This document shows positions 26,677 to 35,056 of a stretch of DNA of 64,000 nucleotides, piece by piece. Under the pieces are notes generated by a model. It was not told where the DNA came from. It saw nothing but the letters and a program-made list of their open reading frames with translations, and ran no database searches. A program made the position numbers and the translations under genes. Each line of letters begins with the position of its first letter. Position 1 is the stretch's first letter. Source of the stretch: an uncultured Eubacteriales bacterium (GTDB lineage Bacteria > Bacillota > Clostridia > Oscillospirales > Oscillospiraceae). The DNA is taken from positions 40,909 through 104,908 of the forward strand of contig UQSF01000007.1 of NCBI GenBank assembly GCA_900543625.1, written 5' to 3'.

Positions 26677-27162
26677 TCAGCGCGGAAAAATCAGATACGG
26701 CCGCCCGTCGATCTCCCGCAGCACGGCCTGCGCGCCGCGCGGAAGGTTCGGCGCGTCCGCCGGGATGGCGATGACCGTCCGCTTGCCGTCAAACGTCGTG
26801 AGCACACCGTCCGGCGCAGAATACCAGAGCACATCCAGGCCATCGTCCGCACACTGCGGCGCCGGCTCCGGCGCAGGCTCGGGCTCGGACGGAATGTCCC
26901 ACGCCTCGTCCGCCGCGAACAGGATCTCCTGCGGCAGACGCGCACACTCGAGCCGCGTGAGCCGCTTTTGCAGCGTGAGCGCGCCGCTGCCGTCCGGCAG
27001 CATCAGGCCGAGATACGCGCGCGAGCGCGCCCCGCACACGGCGAGCCGCAGCCGGGGCGCATCCGTTTTCGCCCGCGCGGAAAACACCGTGTGCAGCCCC
27101 TCGCGCGTCACGCGCAGCGTGCCGATGGGCTTGTTTTGCTGCAGGATCGGATACTCAGGCAT
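26677..27162 (-). CDS. conserved hypothetical protein, beta-rich
   Basis: The 161-residue protein is not recognised. It begins MPEYPILQQNKPIGTLRV and reads as a beta-strand-rich N-terminal half. A Glu/Pro linker, PSEPEPAPEPAPQC, follows, then a second compact part ending AQAVLREIDGRPYLIFPR. No signal peptide or membrane helix is present, so it is cytoplasmic. Its ribosome binding site, GGGAGTGAT, is the 3' arm of the terminator that follows the upstream gene, so its translation may depend on how that hairpin folds. It ends the nnrD-alr-endoA gene string. Confidence 0.65.
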   Translation of the reverse strand: MPEYPILQQNKPIGTLRVTREGLHTVFSARAKTDAPRLRLAVCGARSRAYLGLMLPDGSGALTLQKRLTRLECARLPQEILFAADEAWDIPSEPEPAPEPAPQCADDGLDVLWYSAPDGVLTTFDGKRTVIAIPADAPNLPRGAQAVLREIDGRPYLIFPR

Positions 27163-27201
27163 AAAAAATCACTCCCGCACCAGACTATGCGCGGGAGTGA
27201 T
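27163..27201 (-). terminator. terminator that contains the next gene's ribosome binding site
   Basis: ATCACTCCCGC/GCGGGAGTGAT followed by TTTTTT on the minus strand, directly against the ATG of the 161-residue gene. The 3' arm includes GGGAG. Confidence 0.7.
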
Positions 27202-27219
27202 CTGTTTAGAACCGAGGCA

Positions 27220-27702
27220 TCAGCCGACGCTGTAGCTGCCGCGCACCATGACAGTGGTGTCGGCCGAGGCATGAACGCCCGCGCCGTCCGCCTGCAGGAG
27301 ATACAGGTGGTTTTCCGTGAGCTTTGCGCCGACGGCAGCCGTCGAGCCGGATGTGAGATCCACAGCGGCGCTCTGCGTCACGGCGGCGGCACCGCTGCGC
27401 ATGAGCACCTCCGTGCCTGCGCGTCCGGTGAGCGTCTGCCCGTTTTCCAGCGTTACGAGCACGTATGTACCGCCCGCAGCGGCGACCTGATCGGCAAACT
27501 GCGCCTCCATTTCGCCGATCGCGCCGTTGAGCGTGGAACGGTAGGCGTCCTCCATGCGCGGCTGCACGACATCCTGCAGATAGCTGGACGTGACAAGCGG
27601 GTCTTCCCGCGAACCGTAGTTTGCGACCGCGTACACGGTCACGGCGGCGACCATGGCCAGCGCTGCGACAAGCGCGATCGTGATAAGCGACTTTTTCTTC
27701 AT
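27220..27702 (-). CDS. secreted or membrane-anchored hypothetical protein
   Basis: The 160-residue protein starts MKKKSLITIALVAALAMVAAVTVYAVA, a signal peptide or single anchor. The exported part is small and uncharged, with LENGQTLTGRAGTEVLMRSG and ending VHASADTTVMVRGSYSVG. A repeated Val/Thr/Ala-rich strand pattern suggests a beta sandwich. The ATG has GGAGG upstream. It lies 30 bases after endoA in the same direction. The function is unknown. A role in the cell envelope or spore is possible but not shown. Confidence 0.7.
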   Translation of the reverse strand: MKKKSLITIALVAALAMVAAVTVYAVANYGSREDPLVTSSYLQDVVQPRMEDAYRSTLNGAIGEMEAQFADQVAAAGGTYVLVTLENGQTLTGRAGTEVLMRSGAAAVTQSAAVDLTSGSTAAVGAKLTENHLYLLQADGAGVHASADTTVMVRGSYSVG

Positions 27703-27731
27703 ATCCGTTCCTCCGTTTTTGGGCGTGGCGT

Positions 27732-28082
27732 TTACTGCGGCAGGCCAAAGCTCACGGCGATCGCACTGTCCACCTGATGCATCGCAGGCTCGTCCAGACG
27801 GCCCATGCGCTCGCGCAGGCGCGATTTATCGAGCGTGCGCACCTGTTCGAGCAGGATCACGCTGTCGCGCGTCAGACCGCAGCTGCGCGCTGCGAGTGAG
27901 ATGTGCGTCGGCAGGTTGGCCTTGCCGGTCTGCGACGTGATCGCAGCAGCGATCACCGTCGGGCTGTGGCGGTTGCCGGTGTCGTTTTGAATGATGAGCA
28001 CGGGGCGCATCCCGCCCTGCTCACTGCCGACCACCGGGCTGAGGTCGGCATAATAGATGTCTCCGCGTCTGACTGGCTGCAT
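27732..28082 (-). CDS. ndoA: MazF/EndoA-type endoribonuclease toxin
   Basis: The 116-residue protein matches Bacillus EndoA (NdoA, MazF-bs) nearly end to end. Visible matches are MQPVRRGDIYYADLSPVVGSEQGG, shown here only as the blocks RRGDIYYADLSP and GSEQGGMRPV, then IQNDTGNRHSPT and DSVILLEQVRTLDKSRLRE. It should cleave single-stranded mRNA at a short motif such as UACAU. The ATG at 28082 gives the family length and has GGAG 9 bases upstream, whereas an ATG nine bases earlier is too close. It follows alr as in Bacillus, but the antitoxin gene ndoAI that normally lies between them is absent. Confidence 0.92.
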   Translation of the reverse strand: MQPVRRGDIYYADLSPVVGSEQGGMRPVLIIQNDTGNRHSPTVIAAAITSQTGKANLPTHISLAARSCGLTRDSVILLEQVRTLDKSRLRERMGRLDEPAMHQVDSAIAVSFGLPQ

Positions 28083-28090
28083 AACATTCA

Positions 28091-28151
28091 TCTCCGATGG
28101 AATATTTGCCCCGGTCAATATGTAGGGGCACAGTTATTGTCGCCATCGGAG
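28091..28151 (-). promoter_or_regulatory. inverted repeat covering the endoA ribosome binding site
   Basis: CTCCGATGG and CCATCGGAG (28143-28151 and 28091-28099 region) can pair, with TGCCCC/GGGGCA nested inside. The 3' arm holds the GGAG that serves endoA, so the folded mRNA would hide it. The structure sits exactly where the antitoxin gene is missing. Confidence 0.55.
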
Positions 28152-28164
28152 CGAAATTTATACC

Positions 28165-29280
28165 TCAGTCGATATATACGCGCTGCACGCGCTGACTCAT
28201 GGCGCACAGCAGCTCGTATGGGATCGTGCCGGCCTTTTCGGCCTGCTCAGCCACCGAGAGGTCCGCGCCGAAGATGGTCGCCACGTCGCCGGGCTGCACC
28301 TCGGGGATGTCGGTCACATCGACCATGCACATATCCATGCAGATGCGGCCGACCTGCGGTGCGCGCTTGCCGTGCAGCAGCACGTCGCCCTTGCCGGAGA
28401 GACTGCGCAGCAGCCCGTCGGCATAGCCGACCGGCAGCACGGCCAGACGCATATCGTGCGGGCAGGTGAACGTGCGGCCGTAGCTGATTGTGTCGCCCGC
28501 GTGGTGATGCGTGACTTCGGACACGCGGCTATAGAGCGACATCGCCGGGCGCAGGTCGAGCCCGCCGGTCTCCGCCGCCGGGAACACGCCGTAGAGCAGC
28601 AGGCCGGGGCGCACCATATCCAGATGCATCTGCGGATAGTTTATCACAGCGCCGCTGTTGGCGCAATGGCGAATGGCAAAGTGGTGGCCGCTCGCCTGCT
28701 CCATGCGGTCGATCGCGTGCAGAAAGCGCGAGAACTGCAGCTGCGTGTACGGGTCGCCGTTTTCGTCCGAGACGGCAAAGTGCGTGAACACGCCGGTGAA
28801 ATTCAGGTGCGGCAGCGACAGCGCCTCGAGCATCTCGTCGAGATGGCTATCATCATGCACGTCAAAGCCCGTGCGCCCCATGCCGGTCTCGAGCTTCATG
28901 TGTGCGTTTAAGCGCAGCCCCGTCCCGGCGAGGAAGCGGTTGAGCTCGCGCGCATATTCGATGCTGCCGACCGCCTGCGTCACGCCGAGGGTCGCAAGGT
29001 CGACGGCGATGTTCGCCGACTGCGGCCCGAGCAGCAGGATGTTCATCGTCACACCCGCAGCGCGCAGCTCCTCGGCCTCGTCATAGCAGTTGACGGCGAT
29101 CCACTGGCAGCCCGCCCGCTGCAGGCGCTGCGCCACGCGCACCGCGCCGTGGCCGTAGGCATTGGCCTTGCAGACGCCGAGCATCTGGCAGCCGTCCGGC
29201 AGACGGCTGCTGATCTCGCGGTAGTTGTGTTCCAGATCATTGAGACTGATCTCTACCCATGTTCGAATTTTGCGATTCAT
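28165..29280 (-). CDS. alr: alanine racemase
   Basis: The 371-residue fold-type III PLP enzyme makes D-alanine for peptidoglycan. The cofactor lysine is in VCKANAYGHGA near residue 38, and the catalytic tyrosine region is VPGLLLYGV-like (RPGLLLYGVFP) and SYGRTF. The C-terminal beta domain with VGRICMDMCMVDVT is complete. The ATG at 29280 has AAGGAAG upstream. It overlaps the 3' end of the lipoprotein gene by 44 bases in another frame. The order nnrD, lipoprotein, alr, endoA is the Bacillus arrangement. Confidence 0.95.
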   Translation of the reverse strand: MNRKIRTWVEISLNDLEHNYREISSRLPDGCQMLGVCKANAYGHGAVRVAQRLQRAGCQWIAVNCYDEAEELRAAGVTMNILLLGPQSANIAVDLATLGVTQAVGSIEYARELNRFLAGTGLRLNAHMKLETGMGRTGFDVHDDSHLDEMLEALSLPHLNFTGVFTHFAVSDENGDPYTQLQFSRFLHAIDRMEQASGHHFAIRHCANSGAVINYPQMHLDMVRPGLLLYGVFPAAETGGLDLRPAMSLYSRVSEVTHHHAGDTISYGRTFTCPHDMRLAVLPVGYADGLLRSLSGKGDVLLHGKRAPQVGRICMDMCMVDVTDIPEVQPGDVATIFGADLSVAEQAEKAGTIPYELLCAMSQRVQRVYID

Positions 29281-29839
29281 CGTTCGTACTTCCTTGTTCC
29301 AGATTCCATTGTTCCACCGTGCAGTACAGGCACGAGTGTTCATCCACCGACAGCTCCGCGCACTGCGGCACGGTGCCGTCAAGATACAGCCGCACGACCG
29401 TATGGTCGTCGGTAATGAGCTGCACGACCAGCAGCCCGTCCTCCTGCCATGTGAGATCGACATAGCCGCTGCGGACGGCATCCACCACATAGGGCAGCGC
29501 CGTCAGCGGAGTCAGTCCAGCGGCGTTGAGATCGCCCGCCGGCAGCAGGATATCGTCAAAGGTGAGCGTGCTCTCTCCTCGGCGCAGGTGCGCGCCGACG
29601 CCTTTCGCCGTCTCCGGAGCGATAACCGTGAGATCATAGCCGTCGGTCAGCTCCCGGCAGGTGAGCGTGTAGTCCGCGACCGTGTCACCGTAGTCCGCGC
29701 GCACCTGCGCCGTCACGGTGACGAGGCTTCCCGTGAGCGTATCACGGAAGGTCTGAAACGACCGCTCTCCCGCACCGTGTCCGCACGCGGACAACAGCAG
29801 CAGGCTTATCATCAGTGCAGCGATGCTTCTGCGCTGCAT
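29237..29839 (-). CDS. lipoprotein (YdcC position)
   Basis: The 200-residue protein has a short signal peptide with lipobox LLSAC (Cys19), so it is membrane-anchored outside the cell. The mature part starts with a helix, FQTFRDTLTGSLVTVTAQV, then alternates strands such as DYTLTCRELTDGYDLTVIAP. This recalls LolA-like or YdcC/DUF4292-type lipid-binding lipoproteins. It occupies the same place as ydcC in Bacillus, between the NnrD/AcpS region and alr. Its final 44 bases overlap the start of alr, so the two are translationally linked. Confidence 0.72.
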   Translation of the reverse strand: MQRRSIAALMISLLLLSACGHGAGERSFQTFRDTLTGSLVTVTAQVRADYGDTVADYTLTCRELTDGYDLTVIAPETAKGVGAHLRRGESTLTFDDILLPAGDLNAAGLTPLTALPYVVDAVRSGYVDLTWQEDGLLVVQLITDDHTVVRLYLDGTVPQCAELSVDEHSCLYCTVEQWNLEQGSTNDESQNSNMGRDQSQ

Positions 29840-29847
29840 ACTGCCTC

Positions 29848-30696
29848 CTATCGGATGATGGTTTTTGTGACCTCCGGCAGCGCCGCGATCACGTCGGTCG
29901 GGTTCATGGCATATTCGCCCATGCGTGCGGCGCACACGTCGCCGGCCCGCCCGTGCAGCCAGACTGCGGTCTGCACCGCATCGCGCGCGGGCATCTGGCA
30001 CAGCAGCGCACCAAGCATGCCCGCCAGCACGTCACCGCTGCCGCCCTTGGCCATACCGGGATTGCCGGCGCGCAGCACGGCCGTGTCCCCGTCCGGGAAT
30101 GCACAGACCGTCTCCGGCCCTTTGCGCACAACGGTGCAGCCGTGCGCGGCGGCAAAAGCGGACGCCGCCTCTGCCCTGCCGGCCGCATCCGCACCCGCAA
30201 GCTGGGCAAACTCCCCGTCGTGCGGCGTGAGGACAATGGGCGCGCGGGCGCGATCGAGCACCGTCACATCCTGCGCGACGGCAAAGAGCGCGTCAGCGTC
30301 GAGCACGAGCGGGGTCTCCGAGCGCAAAACGACAGCCTGCACCAGCGCCGTGAGCGCGGCATTCCGCCCCAGGCCGGGGCCGAGCACGCACACATCGCTC
30401 CTGCGCAGCCGCTCAAGCAGCTCCGGCAGCGCGTCCGCCGTGAGCTTGCCGTCGGCCGACGGAAGCGGAAACGGCATCGCCGCGTCATTTTTCACGGCGG
30501 TGATCGCATAGATCGCCTCCGGCACGCCGACAGACACCAGCCCCGCACCGCACCGCAGCGCGGCATGGGCGCACAGCGTCGGCGCGCCGGTATAGCCGAC
30601 GCAGCCGCCGACGATGAGCACGCGGCCGTAATCATATTTATTGGTGTCGGACGCGCGCCGCGGCAGATACGGCACGCACGGTTCGATGCGGTGCAT
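29848..30696 (-). CDS. nnrD: ADP-dependent (S)-NAD(P)H-hydrate dehydratase
   Basis: The 282-residue ribokinase-like protein repairs hydrated NAD(P)H. The N-terminal strand GRVLIVGGCVGYTGAP, the LGPGLGRN stretch and the signature NPGMAKGGSGDVLAGMLG near residue 218 define the CARKD/YjeF C-terminal family. The N-terminal epimerase half (NnrE) found fused in many bacteria is absent here. The ATG at 30696 has AGGAGG upstream. It is the first gene of the operon that continues with the lipoprotein, alr and endoA. Confidence 0.9.
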   Translation of the reverse strand: MHRIEPCVPYLPRRASDTNKYDYGRVLIVGGCVGYTGAPTLCAHAALRCGAGLVSVGVPEAIYAITAVKNDAAMPFPLPSADGKLTADALPELLERLRRSDVCVLGPGLGRNAALTALVQAVVLRSETPLVLDADALFAVAQDVTVLDRARAPIVLTPHDGEFAQLAGADAAGRAEAASAFAAAHGCTVVRKGPETVCAFPDGDTAVLRAGNPGMAKGGSGDVLAGMLGALLCQMPARDAVQTAVWLHGRAGDVCAARMGEYAMNPTDVIAALPEVTKTIIR

Positions 30697-30738
30697 GGCT
30701 TGCCTCCTAAACGGAAACGCAGTGATTTGTCAGCAAAT

Positions 30739-30767
30739 ATTATAGCGTTTTCAAATCCCCACGTCAA
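30739..30767 (-). promoter_or_regulatory. SigA promoter of the nnrD-alr-endoA operon
   Basis: TTGACG, 17 bases, TATAAT on the minus strand. Confidence 0.8.
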
Positions 30768-30786
30768 ATTTTCTTCCCCTTTTACA

Positions 30787-30815
30787 TTGATTTGTTGCGC
30801 GAAGTGTGGTATAAA
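30787..30815 (+). promoter_or_regulatory. SigA promoter of the pheST T-box leader
   Basis: TTGATT, 17 bases, TATAAA. It diverges from the nnrD promoter, with only about 20 bases between them. Confidence 0.75.
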
Positions 30816-30822
30816 TAGCTTT

Positions 30823-31057
30823 GTTATTGAGTTTATTGCTTGGATCGGGAAAATAGTACCAAGGTTCCGCACCAGAGAGGGACGCCGTCGGCTGAGAGCG
30901 TCCTGCGAGAAACGTACTTCGTTCGCCCGTGAGCTCCGGCCAATCCCCGGCGGGTCCGCCCGTTAGCGCGCAGAGAGTGCGGCGCACGTGCGCCGAATTC
31001 GGGTGGTACCGCGGAAGCTTCCTTTCGTCCCTGCTGTTGGGACGGGAGGTTTTTTTA
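30823..31057 (+). ncRNA. T-box leader (Phe) of pheST
   Basis: The T-box core GGGTGGTACCGCGG is at 31001-31014. It is followed by a terminator, CCTTTCGTCCC/GGGACGGGAGG, and seven T. Stem I elements AGAGAGGGACG and a UUC triplet at 30918-30920 fit a phenylalanine specifier. A second UUC four bases later makes the exact position uncertain. Confidence 0.88.
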
Positions 31058-31117
31058 TACCCATCCGGCGATAAACACGACCAACTACGTAAACTTTGCA
31101 ACGAAGGAGTTGTTTGC

Positions 31118-32143
31118 ATGAAAGAAATGCTGCAGAAGCTGCGCGAGGCTTCTGTCGACGCCATTTTGCAGGCGGACGACATCACGGCGCTGGAAAACCT
31201 GCGCGTGAAGTACCTCGGCAAAAAGGGGGAGCTGACCGCCATCCTCAAGCAGATGGGCCGCCTGTCGGCGGAGGAGCGCCCGGCCATGGGCCAGCTGGCA
31301 AATCAGGTGCGCGCGGAGCTTGAGACAGCGCTCGAGCAGCGCCGCGAGGCGCTCAATGCGCGCATGCTCGAGATGCGCCTCAAGGCCGAGACACTCGATG
31401 TGACCATGCCCGGCAAAGCGCCGGAGCTCGGCCACCAGCACCCGATGTACATCGTGCTCGACGAGATCAAGGACATCTTCGTCGGCATGGGCTTTGAGAT
31501 CCTCGAAGGACCGGAGATCGAAGAGGCCGAGTATAACTTCACCAAGCTCAACACCACCGAGGGACACCCCGCCCGCGAGTGGTCGGATACGTTCTATCTG
31601 ACCGAGGACAGCCGCATTCTCCTGCGCACGCAGACCTCCCCGATGCAGGTGCGCGCGATGGAGAGCAAGCCCCTGCCGATCCGCATGGTCGCGCCCGGCC
31701 GCGTCTACCGCAAGGATGAGGTCGACGCCACGCATTCGCCCATGTTCCACCAGATCGAGGGCATGGTCATCGACAAGGGCGTCACGATGGCGGATCTGAA
31801 GGGCACGCTCAACACGCTCGTGCGCAAGCTCTACGGCGAGAACACCGTCACCCGCTTCCGCCCGCACCACTTCCCGTTCACCGAGCCGAGCTGCGAGATG
31901 GACGTGCAGTGCCACAAGTGCGGCGGCAAGGGCTGCCCCACCTGCAAGGGCGAGGGCTGGATCGAGATCCTCGGCGCCGGCATGATCCACCCGAAGGTGC
32001 TCGAGGGCTGCGGCATCGACACGGACGTCTACTCCGGCTGGGCCTTCGGCATGGGTCTGGAGCGACTGGCGATGCGCCGCTTTAAGATCAGCGACCTGCG
32101 CCTGATCTTCGAAAACGACGTGCGCTTCCTGCAGCAGTTCTGA
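31118..32143 (+). CDS. pheS: phenylalanine--tRNA ligase alpha subunit
   Basis: The 341-residue class II synthetase subunit has an N-terminal coiled coil for tRNA binding. Motif 2 follows as THSPMFHQIEGMVID, then the Phe-binding region FRPHHFPFTEPSCEMDV and motif 3 as GMGLERLAM. A CxxC...CxxC pair, CHKCGGKGCPTC, is inserted before motif 3, as in several Clostridia. The ATG at 31118 has AAGGAG upstream. The longer open frame lies in the T-box leader. It pairs with PheT to form an alpha2-beta2 enzyme. Confidence 0.96.
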   Translation: MKEMLQKLREASVDAILQADDITALENLRVKYLGKKGELTAILKQMGRLSAEERPAMGQLANQVRAELETALEQRREALNARMLEMRLKAETLDVTMPGKAPELGHQHPMYIVLDEIKDIFVGMGFEILEGPEIEEAEYNFTKLNTTEGHPAREWSDTFYLTEDSRILLRTQTSPMQVRAMESKPLPIRMVAPGRVYRKDEVDATHSPMFHQIEGMVIDKGVTMADLKGTLNTLVRKLYGENTVTRFRPHHFPFTEPSCEMDVQCHKCGGKGCPTCKGEGWIEILGAGMIHPKVLEGCGIDTDVYSGWAFGMGLERLAMRRFKISDLRLIFENDVRFLQQF

Positions 32144-32159
32144 GAAAGGAGAGGCTACC

Positions 32160-34541
32160 ATGATTTTAAGCAGAAAATGGCTCAATGAATTCGTAGATTG
32201 CTCGGCCTGGTCCGACCACGACTTTTCCGAGGCAATGACTCTCTCCGGCTCTAAGGTGGAGACGTTTACGGATCTGCACAAGAATATTCAGAATGTCGTT
32301 GCGGGCCGCATCGTGGAGATGGTGCGCCACACGAACTCCGACCACATGTGGGTCTGTCAGGTCGATGTGGGCGGCGATGCGCCGATCCAGATCGTGACCG
32401 GCGCACAGAACCAGCAGGTCGGAGACCTGGTACCCGTCGCGCTTGACGGCGCGCTGCTGCCCGACGGCAAGCAGATCCACGCCGGCACGCTGCGCGGCGA
32501 GGCGTCCAACGGCATGATGTGCTCGCTCAAGGAGCTCGGTCTGACGCTGCATGACTACCCCTACGCCATCGAGGACGGCCTGTGGGTCATGCAGGAGGAC
32601 GGCGTGAAGCCCGGCGACGACATCGCCGCCGTCATCGGCGCGGACGACCACGTGGTCGAGTTTGAGATCACGCCCAACCGCCCGGACTGCCTGTCTGTGA
32701 TCGGTCTGGCGCGTGAGGCCGCCGTGACCTTTGACAAGCCCCTGAAGCTGCACACGCCCGATGTGCCCGGCTGCGGCGAGGACATCTGCGACCATGTCAG
32801 CATCCGCATCGACGATCCTGCGCTCTGCCCGCGCTACACTGCGCGCATGGTGCGCAACGTCAAGATCGGCCCGTCCCCGGCGTGGATGCGCGAGCGCCTG
32901 CGCAACAGCGGCGTGCGCCCGATCAACAACATCGTCGACATCACAAACTACGTCATGCTCGAGTACGGTCAGCCCATGCACGCCTTCGATTTCTCGTGCA
33001 TCGGCGGCAAGCAGATCATCGTGCGCACCGCGCGCGAGGGTGAGACCATCCAGACGCTCGACGGCACTGCGCGCAGGCTCACGCCGAATATGCTCTGCAT
33101 CTGCGACGAGCAGAAGCCCGTCGCGGTCGCCGGCGTCATGGGCGGCGCCAACTCCGAGATTGTGGGCGACACGGCCATGGTCGTCTTTGAGGGCGCGAAC
33201 TTCAACGGCACGAGCGTGCGCCGCACGGCCGCTGCGCTCGGCATGCGCACGGAGGCCTCCGGCCGCTTTGAGAAGGGGCTCGACCCGATGAATACCGTCG
33301 CCGCCGTGGATCGCGCATGCGAGCTCGTGGAGCTGCTCGGCTGCGGTGAGGTGATGCGCGGCACCATCGACGTGCTGCCCGAACCCATCGTGCCGAAGAC
33401 CGTGAAGCTCGAGCCGGAAAAGGTCAACGGTCTGCTCGGTACGGACGTGTCCGAGGCAGAGATGCGCCGCATCCTGCTCGCGCTCGGCTTCGAGCTCGAC
33501 GGCGACACGATCATCGTCCCCTCCTGGCGCGGCGACGTGGAGCACTACTCCGACATCGCCGAGGAGATCGCCCGCTTCTACGGCTATAACAACATCCCCT
33601 GCACGCTCATGCGCGGCCAGACCACCAGCGGCGGCTACAGCGATGCGCAGCAGGCAGAGCGCAGCATCGGCGCGATGGCGCGCGCGCTCGGCTACAGCGA
33701 GATCATCACGTATTCGTTCATCAGCCCCTCGTACTACGACAAGATCCGTCTCCCGGCCGATTCCCCGCTGCGCAACTCCATGAAGATCCTCAACCCCCTC
33801 GGTGAGGATACCTCCATCATGCGCACGACGGTGCTGCCGTCCATGCTTGAGATCCTCACGCGCAACTATAACTACCGCAACAAGGCCGTGCGCCTGTATG
33901 AGATCGGCAAGGTCTACTTTGCCCGCCCCGACGGCATGGCCGACGAGCCGAAGCTGCTGTGTCTCGGCGGCTACGGCGGCGGCATGGATTTCTTCCAACT
34001 CAAGGGTGCGGTCGAGCGCATCCTCGCCGGTCTGCGCATCACGGGCGTGACCTTCGAAGCCGAGAGCAGCAACCCGTCGTACCACCCCGGCCGCTGCGCG
34101 AAGGTGTACGCCGGCGGCAAGCTGCTGGGCGTGCTCGGTCAGATCCATCCGCTCGTGGCGGCAAACTACGGCGTGGACACGGAGTTTTACACGGCCGAGC
34201 TGCAGCTCGGTGAGATGCTCGCCGAGCGCGGTGCGACACCGGTCTACACGCCGCTGCCGCGCTTCCCGGCCGTGACGCGCGACGTGGCCGTCGTCTGCAG
34301 CGCCGACATCCCGGTCGCCAAGCTCTCGCAGTGCATCCTCGCCGCCGGCGGACAGTATCTCAAGGGCTGCGAACTCTTTGACGTGTACACCGGCGCGCCG
34401 ATCCCGGCCGGCTATAAGAGCGTCGCTTTCTCGCTGACGCTGCGCGCCGACGACCAGACGCTCACCGACGACCATGCCGAGGAGACGATGCAGAGTGTCC
34501 TCAAGGCGCTTGAGGAGACGTTCCACGCGACCATCCGCTGA
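32160..34541 (+). CDS. pheT: phenylalanine--tRNA ligase beta subunit
   Basis: The 793-residue subunit shows the expected domains. These are an N-terminal tRNA-binding EMAP-type fold (about 40-150, with VTGAQNQQVGDLVPVA), the B3/B4 editing domain (IRPINNIVDITNYVMLEYGQP region, about 250-265), B5, the class II-like core, and the C-terminal FDX-ACB anticodon-binding domain ending in EETFHATIR. The gene starts 16 bases after pheS with AGGAGAG. The length is typical for the bacterial long form. Confidence 0.96.
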   Translation: MILSRKWLNEFVDCSAWSDHDFSEAMTLSGSKVETFTDLHKNIQNVVAGRIVEMVRHTNSDHMWVCQVDVGGDAPIQIVTGAQNQQVGDLVPVALDGALLPDGKQIHAGTLRGEASNGMMCSLKELGLTLHDYPYAIEDGLWVMQEDGVKPGDDIAAVIGADDHVVEFEITPNRPDCLSVIGLAREAAVTFDKPLKLHTPDVPGCGEDICDHVSIRIDDPALCPRYTARMVRNVKIGPSPAWMRERLRNSGVRPINNIVDITNYVMLEYGQPMHAFDFSCIGGKQIIVRTAREGETIQTLDGTARRLTPNMLCICDEQKPVAVAGVMGGANSEIVGDTAMVVFEGANFNGTSVRRTAAALGMRTEASGRFEKGLDPMNTVAAVDRACELVELLGCGEVMRGTIDVLPEPIVPKTVKLEPEKVNGLLGTDVSEAEMRRILLALGFELDGDTIIVPSWRGDVEHYSDIAEEIARFYGYNNIPCTLMRGQTTSGGYSDAQQAERSIGAMARALGYSEIITYSFISPSYYDKIRLPADSPLRNSMKILNPLGEDTSIMRTTVLPSMLEILTRNYNYRNKAVRLYEIGKVYFARPDGMADEPKLLCLGGYGGGMDFFQLKGAVERILAGLRITGVTFEAESSNPSYHPGRCAKVYAGGKLLGVLGQIHPLVAANYGVDTEFYTAELQLGEMLAERGATPVYTPLPRFPAVTRDVAVVCSADIPVAKLSQCILAAGGQYLKGCELFDVYTGAPIPAGYKSVAFSLTLRADDQTLTDDHAEETMQSVLKALEETFHATIR

Positions 34542-34610
34542 GCGTTCAAAACAACGAAAAGTTATTAAGAAAATATTTAGAATTTTTTTCGAAAAGGGTT
34601 GAAAAGTGGC

Positions 34611-34638
34611 TTTACAGACTTGTGTTTTTTGGTATAAT
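34611..34638 (+). promoter_or_regulatory. SigA promoter of ireB
   Basis: TTTACA, 16 bases, TATAAT. Confidence 0.75.
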
Positions 34639-34671
34639 AGGCACAAGAACTTGTATGAGGGAGGGCTTCAC

Positions 34672-34914
34672 ATGGAAGACGCAACCAGACGGTTTAACGC
34701 GATCGACAACAAAACAGAAATGAAGGAGATCCTCACTTCCGTGTATCATTCCCTTGTTGTCAAAGGCTACAACCCGATCAACCAGCTCGTCGGCTACATC
34801 CTCTCCGAGGACCCGACGTACATCACCAACTACAACAACGCCCGCAGCCTCATCTGCCGCCTTGACCGCGACGAGCTGCTGCAGGAGCTGCTGACCAGCT
34901 ACTTGGACAAGTGA
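34672..34914 (+). CDS. ireB: IreB family regulatory phosphoprotein (UPF0297)
   Basis: The 80-residue protein matches the IreB/YrzL family throughout, as seen in AIDNKTEMKEILTSVY, GYNPINQLVGYILSEDP and YITNYNNARSLI. In Enterococcus IreB is a Thr-phosphorylated substrate of the PASTA kinase IreK and affects cephalosporin tolerance. The ATG at 34672 follows GAGGG. In most Firmicutes the gene precedes ruvX/yqgF and a DUF1292 gene. Here it is alone, ending in a terminator, so that cluster has been split. Confidence 0.93.
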   Translation: MEDATRRFNAIDNKTEMKEILTSVYHSLVVKGYNPINQLVGYILSEDPTYITNYNNARSLICRLDRDELLQELLTSYLDK

Positions 34915-34935
34915 AGCAAGCGCTGTTATGAAACC

Positions 34936-34967
34936 AAAAAGGCCCTGCCTCTCGGCAGGGCCTTTTT
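34936..34967. terminator. ireB terminator
   Basis: AAAAAGGCCCTGCC/GGCAGGGCCTTTTT with loop TCTC. It works in both directions. Confidence 0.88.
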
Positions 34968-35017
34968 GCATATCCACGCAGGCTGCTGCCGCGAGGTGGC
35001 AGAAAAGGGGCAAAAGC

Positions 35018-35050
35018 AAAAAAATCGCCCCCGTCAAAGACGGGAGCGAT
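35018..35050 (-). terminator. tRNA-Gln terminator
   Basis: ATCGCTCCCGTC/GACGGGGGCGAT with an A3/T3 loop. Seven T follow on the minus strand. Confidence 0.82.
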
Positions 35051-35056
35051 TCGCGT

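Noticed and set aside
32166..34646. An 826-codon minus-strand frame over pheT.
   Set aside because: Antisense shadow with no start signal. PheT is clearly the real gene.
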